Assembly: GCA_020024555.1 (NCBI GenBank)
Contig: JAHHTQ010000001.1
Span: 1-64,000 of the forward strand
Direction of reading: 5' to 3'
Length of the DNA: 64,000 bases
DNA from: Angelakisella sp.
GTDB taxonomy: Bacteria; Bacillota; Clostridia; Oscillospirales; Ruminococcaceae
The notes beneath the pieces are model-generated. The model worked only from the letters and a program-made list of their open reading frames with translations, made no database searches and was not told the DNA's origin. A program made the position numbers and the translations under genes. This document shows positions 1-8,544 of the stretch, in pieces (position 1 is the first letter of the stretch; every line of letters begins with the position of its first letter).

Positions 1-68
1 GAAAAAAATTGAGTAAAACTTTTATAGACTTCGTCATTATGACAAATGGCTATACTTTTTTTGACACG
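1..68 (-). repeat. Dispersed intergenic repeat, copy 1 (cut by window edge)
   Basis: Bases 1-60 are the reverse complement of 16545-16602 with about three differences. The similarity weakens to a GTGT/AAAAAA-rich edge near base 68, just before a terminator hairpin at 72. The element's other end lies left of the window. It does not encode protein. Its arrangement next to a terminator is the same as for the second copy. Confidence 0.85.
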
Positions 69-71
69 CAG

Positions 72-103
72 AACCGACTTTTTTATATGAAGTCGGTTTT
101 TGT
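72..103 (+). terminator. Rho-independent terminator hairpin
   Basis: A 9-bp stem, AACCGACTT (72-80) with AAGTCGGTT (90-98), encloses a 9-nt loop and is followed by T residues. It probably ends a gene left of the window. It touches the edge of the dispersed repeat. Confidence 0.7.
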
Positions 104-144
104 TAAATTATAATATTTGAGCTTACGAAGAGTTAATTTTGTAA

Positions 145-344
145 GTAATAAGGCTATGCCACATAATTCAGCAGTTGAGTTCTTTTGACTATGCAAAAGA
201 TATGGCAATAGCGCAAGACTTATTACATATAAAAATATAGAGGACATATTTTTAAATCTATCACCCGATAGTAAGTATATGGGGCAAGACTATATTGATA
301 CACTGGACAGAAGTATAGATTTTTCACAAAATTACATAAATTGA
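145..344 (+). pseudogene. Frameshifted gene remnant
   Basis: Two reading frames join at an A-run (231-235). The first (145-240) reads through a segment with FDYAKDMAIAQDLL and hits a stop. The second (from 234) continues with IEDIFLNLSPDS and ends at TGA 342-344. The residue mix looks like real protein, but there is no credible start codon or SD. I read it as the C-terminal remnant of a decayed gene. I do not recognise the family, and chance coding potential is possible. It lies directly upstream of gpmI and next to repeat copy 1. Confidence 0.4.
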
Positions 345-369
345 TATATAAAATTAAGGAGTAAAATAT

Positions 370-1887
370 ATGAAAAAACCATTGGCATTGATAATCCTTG
401 ACGGATTTGGCATACGTGATAACGAAAAAGGCAATGCAATCAAATTTGCGAAGACACCTAACCTTGATAAAATGCTAAAAGAAAATCCTGTTGTACAAAT
501 AGGCGCAAGCGGTATGGACGTTGGTTTGCCTGATGGACAAATGGGTAACAGTGAAGTTGGACACACAAATATAGGCGCAGGAAGAATAGTTTACCAAGAG
601 CTTACAAGAATAACAAAAGATATCAATGAAGGTACTTTCTTTAATAATGAAGCTCTTTTGGGCGCTGTTGAAAACTGCAAAAAGAACGGTAGTACGCTAC
701 ACGTAATGGGACTGTTGTCAGATGGTGGTGTACATAGCCATATTGAACATTTATACGGTATTTTGCAACTTGCAAAGAACAACGGACTTACAAAAGTATA
801 TGTACACGCATTTATGGACGGTCGTGACGTTCCACCGTCATCTGGCATAGACTTTGTTAAGGCTCTTGAAGCAAAAATGCAAGAGATAGGTGTTGGCAAA
901 ATTGCTACAATCAGCGGCAGATACTATGCTATGGACAGAGATAACCGTTGGGAACGTGTTGCCCGCGCTTATGACGCAATCGTCAACGGAAAAGGCAATA
1001 AGGCGGACAGCGCTGTTGCAGTAATGGAAAATTCTTACAAAGAAAATGTTACTGATGAATTTGTTGTACCGTCTGTTATAGTTGAAGGCGCGCAAATAAA
1101 TGCAAATGACAGCGTTATTTTCTTTAATTTCCGCCCTGACAGAGCAAGAGAAATTACCCGTACGCTTGTTGATGAAAAATTTGAAGGTTTTGAAAGAGAA
1201 AAAGGCTTTATGCCACTATATTATGTTTGTATGACACAGTATGATGCGACAATGCCAAACGTTTATGTTGCTATGAAACCACAATCACTTAATAATACTT
1301 TTGGTGAATATATTTCAAAGAACGGTTTGACACAATTAAGAATTGCAGAGACAGAAAAATATGCGCACGTTACATTCTTCTTTAATGGTGGCGTAGAAGC
1401 TCCGTACAGCGGTGAGGACAGAGCTCTTATAAAATCACCTGAGGTTGCAACTTATGACCTAAAACCTGAAATGAGCGCTTATGAAGTAACAGATGAAGTT
1501 ATATCAAGACTTGAAAGTGGCAAATATGATGTAATTATACTAAACTATGCTAACTGTGATATGGTTGGCCATACAGGCGTATTTGACGCTGCTGTTAAAG
1601 CTGTTGAGGCTGTTGACGAGTGCTTGGGCAGAACAGTTAACAAGATTACTGAAATGGGTGGTATTGCTCTTATTACAGCTGACCATGGTAATGCTGACCA
1701 AATGTATGAAGAAGACGGTTCACCGTTTACAGCACACACAACAAATCCTGTGCCGTTTATGGTTGTTGGTGGCAACAACATTAAGCTTCGTGAGGGAGGA
1801 CGTTTGGCAGATATCGCACCGACAATGCTAAATCTGCTACAACTACCACAACCACAGGAAATGGACGGAAAATCACTTATTATATAA
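370..1887 (+). CDS. gpmI: 2,3-bisphosphoglycerate-independent phosphoglycerate mutase
   Basis: Interconverts 3- and 2-phosphoglycerate in glycolysis and gluconeogenesis in the cytosol, using two Mn ions and a phosphoserine intermediate. The 505-residue protein has the usual length. The N-terminal metal motif LDGFG holds Asp11. GNSEVGH carries the catalytic Ser61, and the C-terminal TADHGNAD supplies further metal ligands. The start ATG follows AAGGAG at 356-361. It is apparently monocistronic here. In most Firmicutes this gene sits with gap-pgk-tpi; those genes are not in the window. Identification is firm. Confidence 0.97.
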   Translation: MKKPLALIILDGFGIRDNEKGNAIKFAKTPNLDKMLKENPVVQIGASGMDVGLPDGQMGNSEVGHTNIGAGRIVYQELTRITKDINEGTFFNNEALLGAVENCKKNGSTLHVMGLLSDGGVHSHIEHLYGILQLAKNNGLTKVYVHAFMDGRDVPPSSGIDFVKALEAKMQEIGVGKIATISGRYYAMDRDNRWERVARAYDAIVNGKGNKADSAVAVMENSYKENVTDEFVVPSVIVEGAQINANDSVIFFNFRPDRAREITRTLVDEKFEGFEREKGFMPLYYVCMTQYDATMPNVYVAMKPQSLNNTFGEYISKNGLTQLRIAETEKYAHVTFFFNGGVEAPYSGEDRALIKSPEVATYDLKPEMSAYEVTDEVISRLESGKYDVIILNYANCDMVGHTGVFDAAVKAVEAVDECLGRTVNKITEMGGIALITADHGNADQMYEEDGSPFTAHTTNPVPFMVVGGNNIKLREGGRLADIAPTMLNLLQLPQPQEMDGKSLII

Positions 1888-1944
1888 TTGATTTTTGTGA
1901 ATATAAATAACTTGTAAATTCTTATAAATTTTACAGATATTTAA

Positions 1945-1973
1945 TTGCTTTTTTAGTTTAAAAGTATTATAAT
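1945..1973 (+). promoter_or_regulatory. Sigma-A-type promoter for the Cys/Asp-rich peptide
   Basis: TTGCTT (1945-1950) and a perfect TATAAT (1968-1973) are separated by 17 nt. The SD TGGAGG at 2031-2036 lies about 60 nt downstream. Confidence 0.65.
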
Positions 1974-2045
1974 ATGAAATATGGTACACAATACAATGTG
2001 CTACACGATTTGTATTATAATAAATTCAAATGGAGGTTTTGGTTT

Positions 2046-2378
2046 ATGAAAAAAAGTTCAAAAATTATAGCAATAGTTGCTTTGATAGTTTCTCTTGTTG
2101 GTATAGCTATTTCACTTGTAGCATACTTTAAAAAGAAAAGTTGTGTTTTGTGCGATGATCTAGAAGATGATTTCATAGATTACTATGATGACGAAGACGA
2201 GTGCTCATGCAACTGTGAAAGCGGTGACTGTAATTGCGGTGAAAACTGTTTGTGCCATTCGGAAGAAGCAACAGAAGCGCCTGCAAATGCAGAGCAAACA
2301 GAAGTAACACAGGAGACAAAAGAAGAAAAAGCTGACAAAGGTACAAAAAAATCAGCCAAAGCAGAAGAAACAAAATAA
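2046..2378 (+). CDS. Membrane-anchored Cys/Asp/Glu-rich small protein
   Basis: A 110-residue protein of unknown function. The start is ATG 2046, 9 nt after TGGAGG; an earlier in-frame ATG (1974) overlaps the promoter and has no SD. Residues 6-28 form one hydrophobic segment. A cluster follows with nine cysteines between residues 33 and 70 (C33, C36, C53, C55, C57, C62, C64, C68, C70) among many Asp and Glu. The tail after about 72 is rich in Glu, Lys, Ala and Thr and looks disordered. The N-terminal anchor followed by an acidic Cys block could bind metal, but that is inference. A similar Asp-Cys pattern ends the Lgt protein at 29356-30516. Confidence 0.8.
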   Translation: MKKSSKIIAIVALIVSLVGIAISLVAYFKKKSCVLCDDLEDDFIDYYDDEDECSCNCESGDCNCGENCLCHSEEATEAPANAEQTEVTQETKEEKADKGTKKSAKAEETK

Positions 2379-2393
2379 TAAGACGAACTGATA

Positions 2394-2447
2394 AAAGAGA
2401 TACCATTGTTGTGCATTTTGAGTGCAATAATGCGTGTCTCTTTTTTA
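2394..2447 (+). terminator. Terminator hairpin
   Basis: A long imperfect hairpin pairs AAAGAGA with TCTCTTT through an inner arm ATTGTTGTGCA/TGCAATAAT and ends in T6. It separates the Cys-rich peptide gene from the DJ-1-family gene. Confidence 0.8.
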
Positions 2448-2490
2448 TTTAAATATTAAATAAAAATTTTTGAAAAAGGAGAGTAAAAGT

Positions 2491-3033
2491 ATGGTATATA
2501 TTCATTTGGCGGAAGGCTTTGAAGAAACCGAAGCAATAACACCTACCGATATATTAAGACGTGGTGGTGTGGAAGTACAACTTGTATCTATGACGAATAA
2601 TTTAGCAGTTACAGGAGCGCACGGAATAAAATTAACAGCAGATATATTGTTTGAAGACGCAGATTATGATAGTTGTGAAATGATAGTGTTGCCGGGTGGT
2701 ATGCCTGGAACATTGAATTTGCAACAACATAGCAAACTTTGTGATAAAATAAAAGAGTTTGCATTAAAAGGTAAATTTATTGCGGCTATCTGTGCCGCGC
2801 CAATGATACTTGGCGAAATGAATTTGCTTGAAAACAGACATGCAACTATATATCCCGAAATGGAAGAACACCTGAAAAAAGCAGAAGTGTTAAAAGATGC
2901 CGTTGTGGTTGATGATAATATAATAACATCAAGAGGCCCCGCGACTGCCGCAAAATTTGGATATACATTACTTATGCTTTTAACAGATGAAGAAACAGCA
3001 GATGACACATACAAGGGTATGTTATATAATTGA
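2491..3033 (+). CDS. DJ-1/PfpI family protein (YajL/ThiJ-like)
   Basis: A 180-residue member of the class I glutamine amidotransferase-like DJ-1 family, whose members act as deglycases, chaperones or redox sensors. ATG 2491 is chosen: AAAGGAG lies 8-15 nt upstream and the protein then begins MVYIHLAEGFEE, typical for the family. An earlier TTG (2470) overlaps that SD. The conserved nucleophile is Cys101 in the elbow AAICAAP, with the partner glutamate near E14. The GGMPGT loop (69-74) is present. Exact substrate cannot be read from sequence. Confidence 0.9.
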   Translation: MVYIHLAEGFEETEAITPTDILRRGGVEVQLVSMTNNLAVTGAHGIKLTADILFEDADYDSCEMIVLPGGMPGTLNLQQHSKLCDKIKEFALKGKFIAAICAAPMILGEMNLLENRHATIYPEMEEHLKKAEVLKDAVVVDDNIITSRGPATAAKFGYTLLMLLTDEETADDTYKGMLYN

Positions 3034-3049
3034 TTCTATAATCATCTTT

Positions 3050-3108
3050 AATAACTATTGTATTAAATAAGAATATTTTACATATATATTTATTAATACA
3101 TAGTTATT
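3050..3108 (+). promoter_or_regulatory. Long hairpin immediately upstream of the flippase SD
   Basis: Arms 3050-3070 and 3089-3108 pair over about 20 bp with two single-base bulges, around an 18-nt AT loop. No T-tract follows. The SD GAAGG begins at 3109, directly after the stem. It could be a weak terminator, a translation-control element or a small palindromic insertion. Confidence 0.55.
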
Positions 3109-3123
3109 GAAGGTGATTTTTAT

Positions 3124-4842
3124 TTGAGTAAAAAACAGAGTTTTTTGGAGGGCGTTGCAACTCTTACCATTGCAACGGTTATTGTAAAAATAATAGGCGC
3201 GTTTTTTAAGATACCTCTTGCAAATATTATTGGCGGAGTAGGTATGTCGTATTTCAGTACGGCTTATGATATATTTACGCCTCTTTACAGTATAATTGTA
3301 TCGGGACTTGGAATTGCAATGGCAAGATTGATAGCGGAAAGCACTGCGAAAAGGGATATTTGCGAAGAATTTGCGGTGCTGAAATCCGCAAAGGTTTTTT
3401 TCTTTATATTGGGTATAGTATGTTCGCTTTTGCTGTATTTTTGTGCAATGCCATTGGTTAAAACCATAGGTAATAAAGCGGCATATTTTTCCGTGCTGGC
3501 AATTATTCCGTCTATACTTACAAGCTGTATATCGTCCATTTACCGTGGATATTATCAAGGTAAATCCAATATGCGCCCTACGGCAATATCGCAAGTTATA
3601 GAGGCAGTTACAAAATTGTTTTTAGGACTTGGCTTTGCGTACTTTGTAAAGAATAAGTTAATGGAAGATTTTTACAGAACAGGAAATATTTTTGGAAATG
3701 TATTTGCTGATGAAAAACAAGCGGAATTATACACATTACGTTTTTCGGCGGCGGGTGCGATTTTGGGTATATCTATAAGTACAATTATCGGCGCGGTTTA
3801 TGTATATTTCTACTATAAAAAAGACAGAAATAAATTTAACTGTCCTAAAATACCGAAATCTTTGCAGAGACAAACTTCAAGAAAATTGGTAAGTGTCGGC
3901 GTACCTATTGCGCTTAGTACGCTTGTTGTCAGTTTATCTAACCTTATAGACCTTGTAACTGTTATGAATTGTTTGAATATTGCAGTAGAAAGAAATGTAG
4001 ATGTAATATACAGTATGTACACAGGTGGAATACCGAATTATATAACTGCGGCAGATTTACCTGAGTATCTCTTTGGCAGTTACTCGGGACTTGCTCATTC
4101 TATTGCAATGCTTATACCTTCTTTTGCAACTGTACTGTGTGTTACCGCAATACCAACTGTCAGCGAAACATGGGAACACGGCAATATTGCCAAAATAAAT
4201 GAAATAGTATCAATGGTACTGCGAATAACAATGATAGCTGTTGTTCCAATGGGTTTTGCGCTGTATCTGATGTCGCAACATGTACTGCAATTTTTATATC
4301 CACTCAGAGTACAAGAAAGCATAGTAGTTTCGCCGATACTTAGTATAATGGGGCTTAACGCAATAGTAATATCGTTATCCGCATCAATAAACAGCGTATT
4401 GCAGGCAATAAAGCGAGAAAAAACTCCGCTTTATTTAATGGTGGTGGGCGCTTTGATAAAAGTGTTCATTAACATAACGTTAATTTCAAAACCTGAAATT
4501 AATATACAGGGTGTGCCTTATGGTTCGCTATGTTGTTATATAGCTGTAACGTTGTTTGGACTTATTTCATTACAAATGGGTACAGGTATCAAGATAGATT
4601 TTATGGGTATATTTATTAAACCTATACTATGCTCTGTGGTAACACTCGGCTTAACAGGACTGATATATAGAAAAATTCCACTTGCAAATACACCGAAATT
4701 GTGCGTATATATGGTTTTGACAGCACTTTTTTATGTATTTTTCGTGTTATTTTTTGGTGTTATTGATAAAAGTGACCTAAATAGCCTAAAAATCAACAAA
4801 AATATTATAAAAACACTTGAAAAATGCCATATAATACGTTAA
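3124..4842 (+). CDS. Oligosaccharide flippase, SpoVB/MurJ-like (MOP superfamily)
   Basis: A 572-residue polytopic membrane protein with about 14 hydrophobic segments and no soluble domain. The N-terminus (FLEGVATLTIATVIVKIIG) and the repeated flippase fold match the polysaccharide-biosynthesis/SpoVB group, which flips lipid-linked sugars such as lipid II across the membrane. The start is TTG 3124, about 10 nt after GAAGGTGAT. mazG follows 35 nt later, and the pairing of spoVB-like gene, mazG and HU is common in Firmicutes. Whether it serves vegetative wall synthesis or spore cortex cannot be decided from this window. Confidence 0.88.
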   Translation: MSKKQSFLEGVATLTIATVIVKIIGAFFKIPLANIIGGVGMSYFSTAYDIFTPLYSIIVSGLGIAMARLIAESTAKRDICEEFAVLKSAKVFFFILGIVCSLLLYFCAMPLVKTIGNKAAYFSVLAIIPSILTSCISSIYRGYYQGKSNMRPTAISQVIEAVTKLFLGLGFAYFVKNKLMEDFYRTGNIFGNVFADEKQAELYTLRFSAAGAILGISISTIIGAVYVYFYYKKDRNKFNCPKIPKSLQRQTSRKLVSVGVPIALSTLVVSLSNLIDLVTVMNCLNIAVERNVDVIYSMYTGGIPNYITAADLPEYLFGSYSGLAHSIAMLIPSFATVLCVTAIPTVSETWEHGNIAKINEIVSMVLRITMIAVVPMGFALYLMSQHVLQFLYPLRVQESIVVSPILSIMGLNAIVISLSASINSVLQAIKREKTPLYLMVVGALIKVFINITLISKPEINIQGVPYGSLCCYIAVTLFGLISLQMGTGIKIDFMGIFIKPILCSVVTLGLTGLIYRKIPLANTPKLCVYMVLTALFYVFFVLFFGVIDKSDLNSLKINKNIIKTLEKCHIIR

Positions 4843-4877
4843 AATAATAAAGGCATAAAAATAAAGGAGAAGTTGTA

Positions 4878-5684
4878 ATGGATATACAATTTTGCGAAAA
4901 AGATAAGTATGATATATCTGACCTTGTTAGCATTGTAGAACTGTTGCGTGATAAAGAAAACGGTTGTCCTTGGGATAAAGAACAAACGCACAAAACTATC
5001 CGCAATAATATGTTAGAAGAAACGTATGAAGTTATAGAAGCTATTGATACAGATAATCGGGAACTTATGCTTGAAGAACTTGGTGATGTTTTATTGCAGG
5101 TGGTATTTCATTCTCAAATTGAAAATGAAAAAGACAGTTTCGGTTTTGATGATGTATGTAATGGAATTTGTCAAAAATTAATTCATCGTCATCCGCATAT
5201 TTTCGGTGATGTTGTGGCAAACTCATCACAAGAAGTATTAAAAAACTGGGAAGCAATAAAAAAGACAGAGAAAGCTCAGGAGACATATACCGATACGCTT
5301 AATGGTGTGTCTAAGTCTTTGCCGGCGCTTGTGCGTAGCTACAAACTACAAAAGAGAGCCTCAAAAATCGGGCTGGATTTTAAGTCGCCAAAACAGTCTT
5401 TGCAAAATTTAAAAAATATGATAGATATTCTTGAAAAGGATATGGATAATAATGATACAGATAATATATCGAAAGATATAGGAGAGGTGTTGTTTGCAAC
5501 CGTAGGACTAGCGAGACAATTTGATTGTGATGCGGAAGAATGTCTGTATATCAGCAATGAACAATTTATTGAGAAATTTGCTGTATTTGAAAATCATATA
5601 AAAGAGTCCAAAGAAGATATTTCAAAGTTATCTTATGAGGAACTTTTCAACTTTTATAAACTTGCCATTCATAAAAATGATTAA
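4878..5684 (+). CDS. mazG: Nucleoside triphosphate pyrophosphohydrolase MazG
   Basis: Hydrolyses (d)NTPs to NMP and PPi, a house-cleaning reaction. The 268-residue protein has two MazG-fold modules. The first contains CPWD (30-33), the metal motif EETYE (47-51) and EELGD (66-70). The second module, after about 150, has the LQKRASKIGLDF segment and a second IGEVLFA helix. ATG follows AAGGAG at 4863. It lies between the flippase and HU, 19 nt before the HU start, probably in one transcript. Confidence 0.95.
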   Translation: MDIQFCEKDKYDISDLVSIVELLRDKENGCPWDKEQTHKTIRNNMLEETYEVIEAIDTDNRELMLEELGDVLLQVVFHSQIENEKDSFGFDDVCNGICQKLIHRHPHIFGDVVANSSQEVLKNWEAIKKTEKAQETYTDTLNGVSKSLPALVRSYKLQKRASKIGLDFKSPKQSLQNLKNMIDILEKDMDNNDTDNISKDIGEVLFATVGLARQFDCDAEECLYISNEQFIEKFAVFENHIKESKEDISKLSYEELFNFYKLAIHKND

Positions 5685-5703
5685 AATTTGGAGGATTAAA
5701 AAA

Positions 5704-5976
5704 ATGACAAAAGCAGAATTGGTTAATGTACTATCAGAAAAAACAGGTTTCACAAAGAAAGACAGCGAGAAAGCTGTATCAGCTGTAATCGAAGCTATAA
5801 CAGAAACACTTACAAAAGGTGACAAACTATCACTTGTAGGTTTTGGTACATTTGAAGTTAAAGAGCGTAAAGAGCGTCAAGGTGTAAATCCATCAACAAA
5901 AGAAAAAATAACAATACCAGCTTGCAAATCACCGGTATTTAAAGCAGGTAAAGCTCTTAAAGATGCTGTTAAATAA
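5704..5976 (+). CDS. hup: HU family DNA-binding protein
   Basis: A 90-residue histone-like protein of normal HU length that bends DNA non-specifically. Visible hallmarks are the N-terminal helices (MTKAELVNVLSEKTG), the GFGTFEVKERKER turn and the NPSTKEKITIPA arm ending in FKAGKALKDAV. ATG 5704 is preceded by TTGGAGG at about 5690-5696, so the longer frame from 5635 is not used. Last gene of the flippase-mazG-hup unit, followed by a strong terminator. Confidence 0.96.
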   Translation: MTKAELVNVLSEKTGFTKKDSEKAVSAVIEAITETLTKGDKLSLVGFGTFEVKERKERQGVNPSTKEKITIPACKSPVFKAGKALKDAVK

Positions 5977-6000
5977 TCATTTTTAAAATTAATACAAAAA

Positions 6001-6040
6001 GTCTCTTAGTGATATTGATTTATCATTAAGAGGCTTTTTT
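6001..6040 (+). terminator. Terminator after hup
   Basis: Stem GTCTCTTAGTGAT (6001-6013) pairs with ATCATTAAGAGGC (6022-6034) with wobbles and is followed by TTTTTT. Confidence 0.88.
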
Positions 6041-6063
6041 ACTTTACATAAATATAATATGTC

Positions 6064-6114
6064 ATAAAAAAATAACAGGAGTTTTGTTATAAAGATAGTA
6101 CAATAAAACTCCTG
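6064..6114 (-). terminator. Terminator for the S1-domain gene
   Basis: CAGGAGTTTT (6076-6085) pairs with AAAACTCCTG (6105-6114). Read on the minus strand it is followed by a T-rich run. It lies just past the stop of the minus-strand S1 gene. Confidence 0.8.
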
Positions 6115-6140
6115 CTATAATTTTTGAATACTAAGTTTGG

Positions 6141-7064
6141 TTAAAAAATTGTTTCGATTATTTTTGAAGCATCATCAGGTGAATATTTCCAATAATCAAT
6201 GTGTGGTTCATCTACAAAATATTTTATTTTTTCTTTTTGATAGTCGGCGTCAAATGCGTCAACTAGCACAAGTTTAATTTTCATTTTATCCGGAACAATG
6301 CTCTTTATGTATACGCTCGCCTGCTGTCCTACTTTTACTCCGTCAACGGGTTCTGCAAGTCCTGCAAGGTTTGGCATAAGCTCTATAAATATGCCATAGT
6401 TTTCAACACTGCGGACAATACCACTGACTGTTTCGCCGACTTTAAATAAATTTGCGTTTTCTATCCAAGTGCCAAGCAGTTCTTTGTGTGTCAATGATAT
6501 TCTACCAAGTTTATCACAGGATTTTACAATAGCAAGAATATTGTCCCCTACGCTAAATCTATCGGCAGGGTTACTGATGCGTGAAATAGAAATTTGGTCT
6601 ATCGGTAAAAGTGATATAATGCCTGCCCCGATATCCACAAAAGCACCAAAAGTTTCGAGATGTGTAACTTTACAGGGGATTACATCACCGGAAGTGAGTG
6701 TGTTTACATAATCATTCATACATATTTCTTGCGCTTGTTTTCTTGATAAATATGGTGTAAACGTACCGTCCTCGTTTTGTTTAATATCCGTAACAATAAA
6801 ACATACGGCTTTATTTACACGAGAGATGATAGCAATATCACGGGTAGAGCCGTCACTGATACCCATTGCACATTCGTTTCGTGGAATAACGCCTTTTGTA
6901 AAGCCAAAATCGACTATTAAATCATGTTCGCCTGTACAAACAACAGCACGCGCCTCCAATATTTGCTTGTTTTTCATAGCTTCGGTAAGTGTTGTAATGG
7001 ATTTTAGTGCTGTTTGATTTTTGGCAGTGCTATATAAATCACCCTCTGAATAAAATAATGACAT
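6141..7064 (-). CDS. S1 RNA-binding domain protein
   Basis: A 307-residue protein built from about three or four OB-fold S1 modules. The clearest are at residues ~128-200 (VIPCKVTHLETFGAFVDIG then RISLTHKELLG) and ~208-275 (VSGIVRSVENYGIFIEL then LAGL). An N-terminal degenerate module (GVIPRNEC) is also visible. It resembles the short Firmicutes RpsA-like proteins rather than six-domain S1. The start follows AAGGAGG in the leader (minus strand, near 7073-7079). Role in translation or RNA binding is inferred from the fold only. Confidence 0.88.
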   Translation of the reverse strand: MSLFYSEGDLYSTAKNQTALKSITTLTEAMKNKQILEARAVVCTGEHDLIVDFGFTKGVIPRNECAMGISDGSTRDIAIISRVNKAVCFIVTDIKQNEDGTFTPYLSRKQAQEICMNDYVNTLTSGDVIPCKVTHLETFGAFVDIGAGIISLLPIDQISISRISNPADRFSVGDNILAIVKSCDKLGRISLTHKELLGTWIENANLFKVGETVSGIVRSVENYGIFIELMPNLAGLAEPVDGVKVGQQASVYIKSIVPDKMKIKLVLVDAFDADYQKEKIKYFVDEPHIDYWKYSPDDASKIIETIF

Positions 7065-7243
7065 AAAATTATCCTCCTTAATTTTATGTGATAAGCCATA
7101 TTTTGTAAAATTGATTATTTTGGCTGTCTCACTTAATTTAAAATACCATGTAACATATATATATTAAAATTTACGAGTTTTATGCCTATTTGGGAAAGCT
7201 TTAAATACAAAAAAAGTTTTGTTGTATTATTGGGTGATTTATT

Positions 7244-8110
7244 CTATTTCGTAAATCTTTTACGAAATTCTATGGGGCTTATTTTGGCTATTCTTTTAAA
7301 ACTCTGAGAAAAGTAGCTTAAAGACGAGAAGCCTAAAATTTGTGAAAGCTGAGAAAGTGAATGGTCAGTGGTTATTAAAAGATATTTTGCTTCTTCGATG
7401 CGTTTTTCGAGCATATAGTTAATTGGGGAATATCCATAGTTTTCTTTAAATGTGTGCGCGAGATAGTATTTATTTATATGCGCGGTTTCTGCGAGTAAAT
7501 CAAGAGTTAAATCCTGTTTAAAGTGATTGTCGATATAGTTTTTGATTATGGCGCATTCTCGGGAGACATTTTGTGTATTTGATATTGCCAGTATGGAATT
7601 ATTTTGTCTAAGCACATTTATGATAAAAAGTTCAAAAAGGTGTTGGCAATATTTTGTTTGAAATATATCCTTTCCCTGAATTTCGTTTATAAGTGAGTTT
7701 AGTATAAAATTCATTGTATCTTTTTGCTTTTCAAAACTGCTTACAAGATATTCCTGATTTTTAATTTCGTTAATTTCAAATTTTATTCCTTCAACAGCCA
7801 ATACAATATAGCTTAGCGGATTATCTTTATCCGGTGATTTTTCTGTATGGCTTATGTTTGAATTTATTATAATCAAGTCATTTGCTTTTATATCATATAC
7901 TTTATCTTCAATATATACTATACCTTTTCCGCTTGTCACATAAAATATTTCGGTAAAATAGTGTGTGTGCATAATACTGTCCCAGTCGTGTTCAAAAGTT
8001 GATGTGGCAACAGATAACAGTTTGTATTTATTTTCATTATCGATATTTTCATTTATGATATTGGTTTGTTCGTTTATATCATAAATATAGTCATAATGTT
8101 TATTACTCAT
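7244..8110 (-). CDS. AraC family transcriptional regulator (LNB operon candidate regulator)
   Basis: A 288-residue regulator with an N-terminal cupin-type sensing domain (HTHYFTEIFYVTSGKG, ~30-110) and a C-terminal pair of helix-turn-helix motifs. The latter includes LTLDLLAETAHINKYYLAHTFK and the family signature around SLSQLSQILGFSSLSYFSQSFKR. I chose ATG 8110; GGAGG lies about 14 nt upstream. ATG 8131 has no SD and the SD itself overlaps its codons. It is divergent from the glycan transporter-phosphorylase operon, with a 414-bp shared upstream region. Control of that operon is the obvious inference. Confidence 0.93.
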   Translation of the reverse strand: MSNKHYDYIYDINEQTNIINENIDNENKYKLLSVATSTFEHDWDSIMHTHYFTEIFYVTSGKGIVYIEDKVYDIKANDLIIINSNISHTEKSPDKDNPLSYIVLAVEGIKFEINEIKNQEYLVSSFEKQKDTMNFILNSLINEIQGKDIFQTKYCQHLFELFIINVLRQNNSILAISNTQNVSRECAIIKNYIDNHFKQDLTLDLLAETAHINKYYLAHTFKENYGYSPINYMLEKRIEEAKYLLITTDHSLSQLSQILGFSSLSYFSQSFKRIAKISPIEFRKRFTK

Positions 8111-8383
8111 AATTAATGCCAATTCCTCCATAGATAAATTATTGAAACGTATCGTTATTATGATTAAAAAATATTGTCATAATTTAGTTATTTTGCTTTA
8201 TTAATATTGTTTTAAAATGAGATGATTTAATTTTGTCAAAATAACATATTGTTTATATAGATATATTTTAACTTATTTTACTGAAAAAAACATTGACAAA
8301 ACAACTAAAATATTTAAATAAATTTATGTATTTTATTCAAAATAGAAAAAACAGAAAAAATCAAATTAAAAAACATAAAACAT

Positions 8384-8408
8384 AATTTGTAGCATTTTGC
8401 TATAAATT
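8384..8408. promoter_or_regulatory. Candidate operator palindrome
   Basis: Arms AATTTGTAGCA (8384-8394) and TGCTATAAATT (8398-8408) match as an inverted repeat with one mismatch and a 3-nt centre. It sits about 57 bp upstream of the operon -35 box, a plausible activator position. AraC proteins often prefer direct repeats, so assignment is tentative. Confidence 0.45.
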
Positions 8409-8464
8409 GTCGTTAAAAAATAAACGAAAAGCAATATATCTAAAAAATTAAGCAATAAGCGGTC

Positions 8465-8492
8465 TTGCGAAAAATTTTGAAAATAGTATAAT
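8465..8492 (+). promoter_or_regulatory. Promoter of the LNB/GNB operon
   Basis: TTGCGA (8465-8470), 16-nt spacer, TATAAT (8487-8492). The weak -35 with perfect -10 suits an activator-dependent promoter. A 6-bp hairpin (AGTGAC/GTCACT, about 8502-8524) lies near the start of the predicted transcript. Confidence 0.7.
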
Positions 8493-8544
8493 TTAGTTAA
8501 TGAGTGACATAAGAAAAGTCACTTAAAAATAGGAGGAAGAATAA

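Larger units (their letters stand above)
8111..8544. other. AT-rich divergent regulatory region, AraC / LNB operon
   Basis: No gene seen. The stretch is very AT-rich. It contains a near-perfect palindrome (8384-8408), the LNB operon promoter (8465-8492) and a small hairpin in the leader (8502-8524). Confidence 0.8.

Noticed and set aside
2470..2490. TTG start for the DJ-1-family gene
   Set aside because: It overlaps the SD that serves ATG 2491, and the extra seven residues are not family-like.
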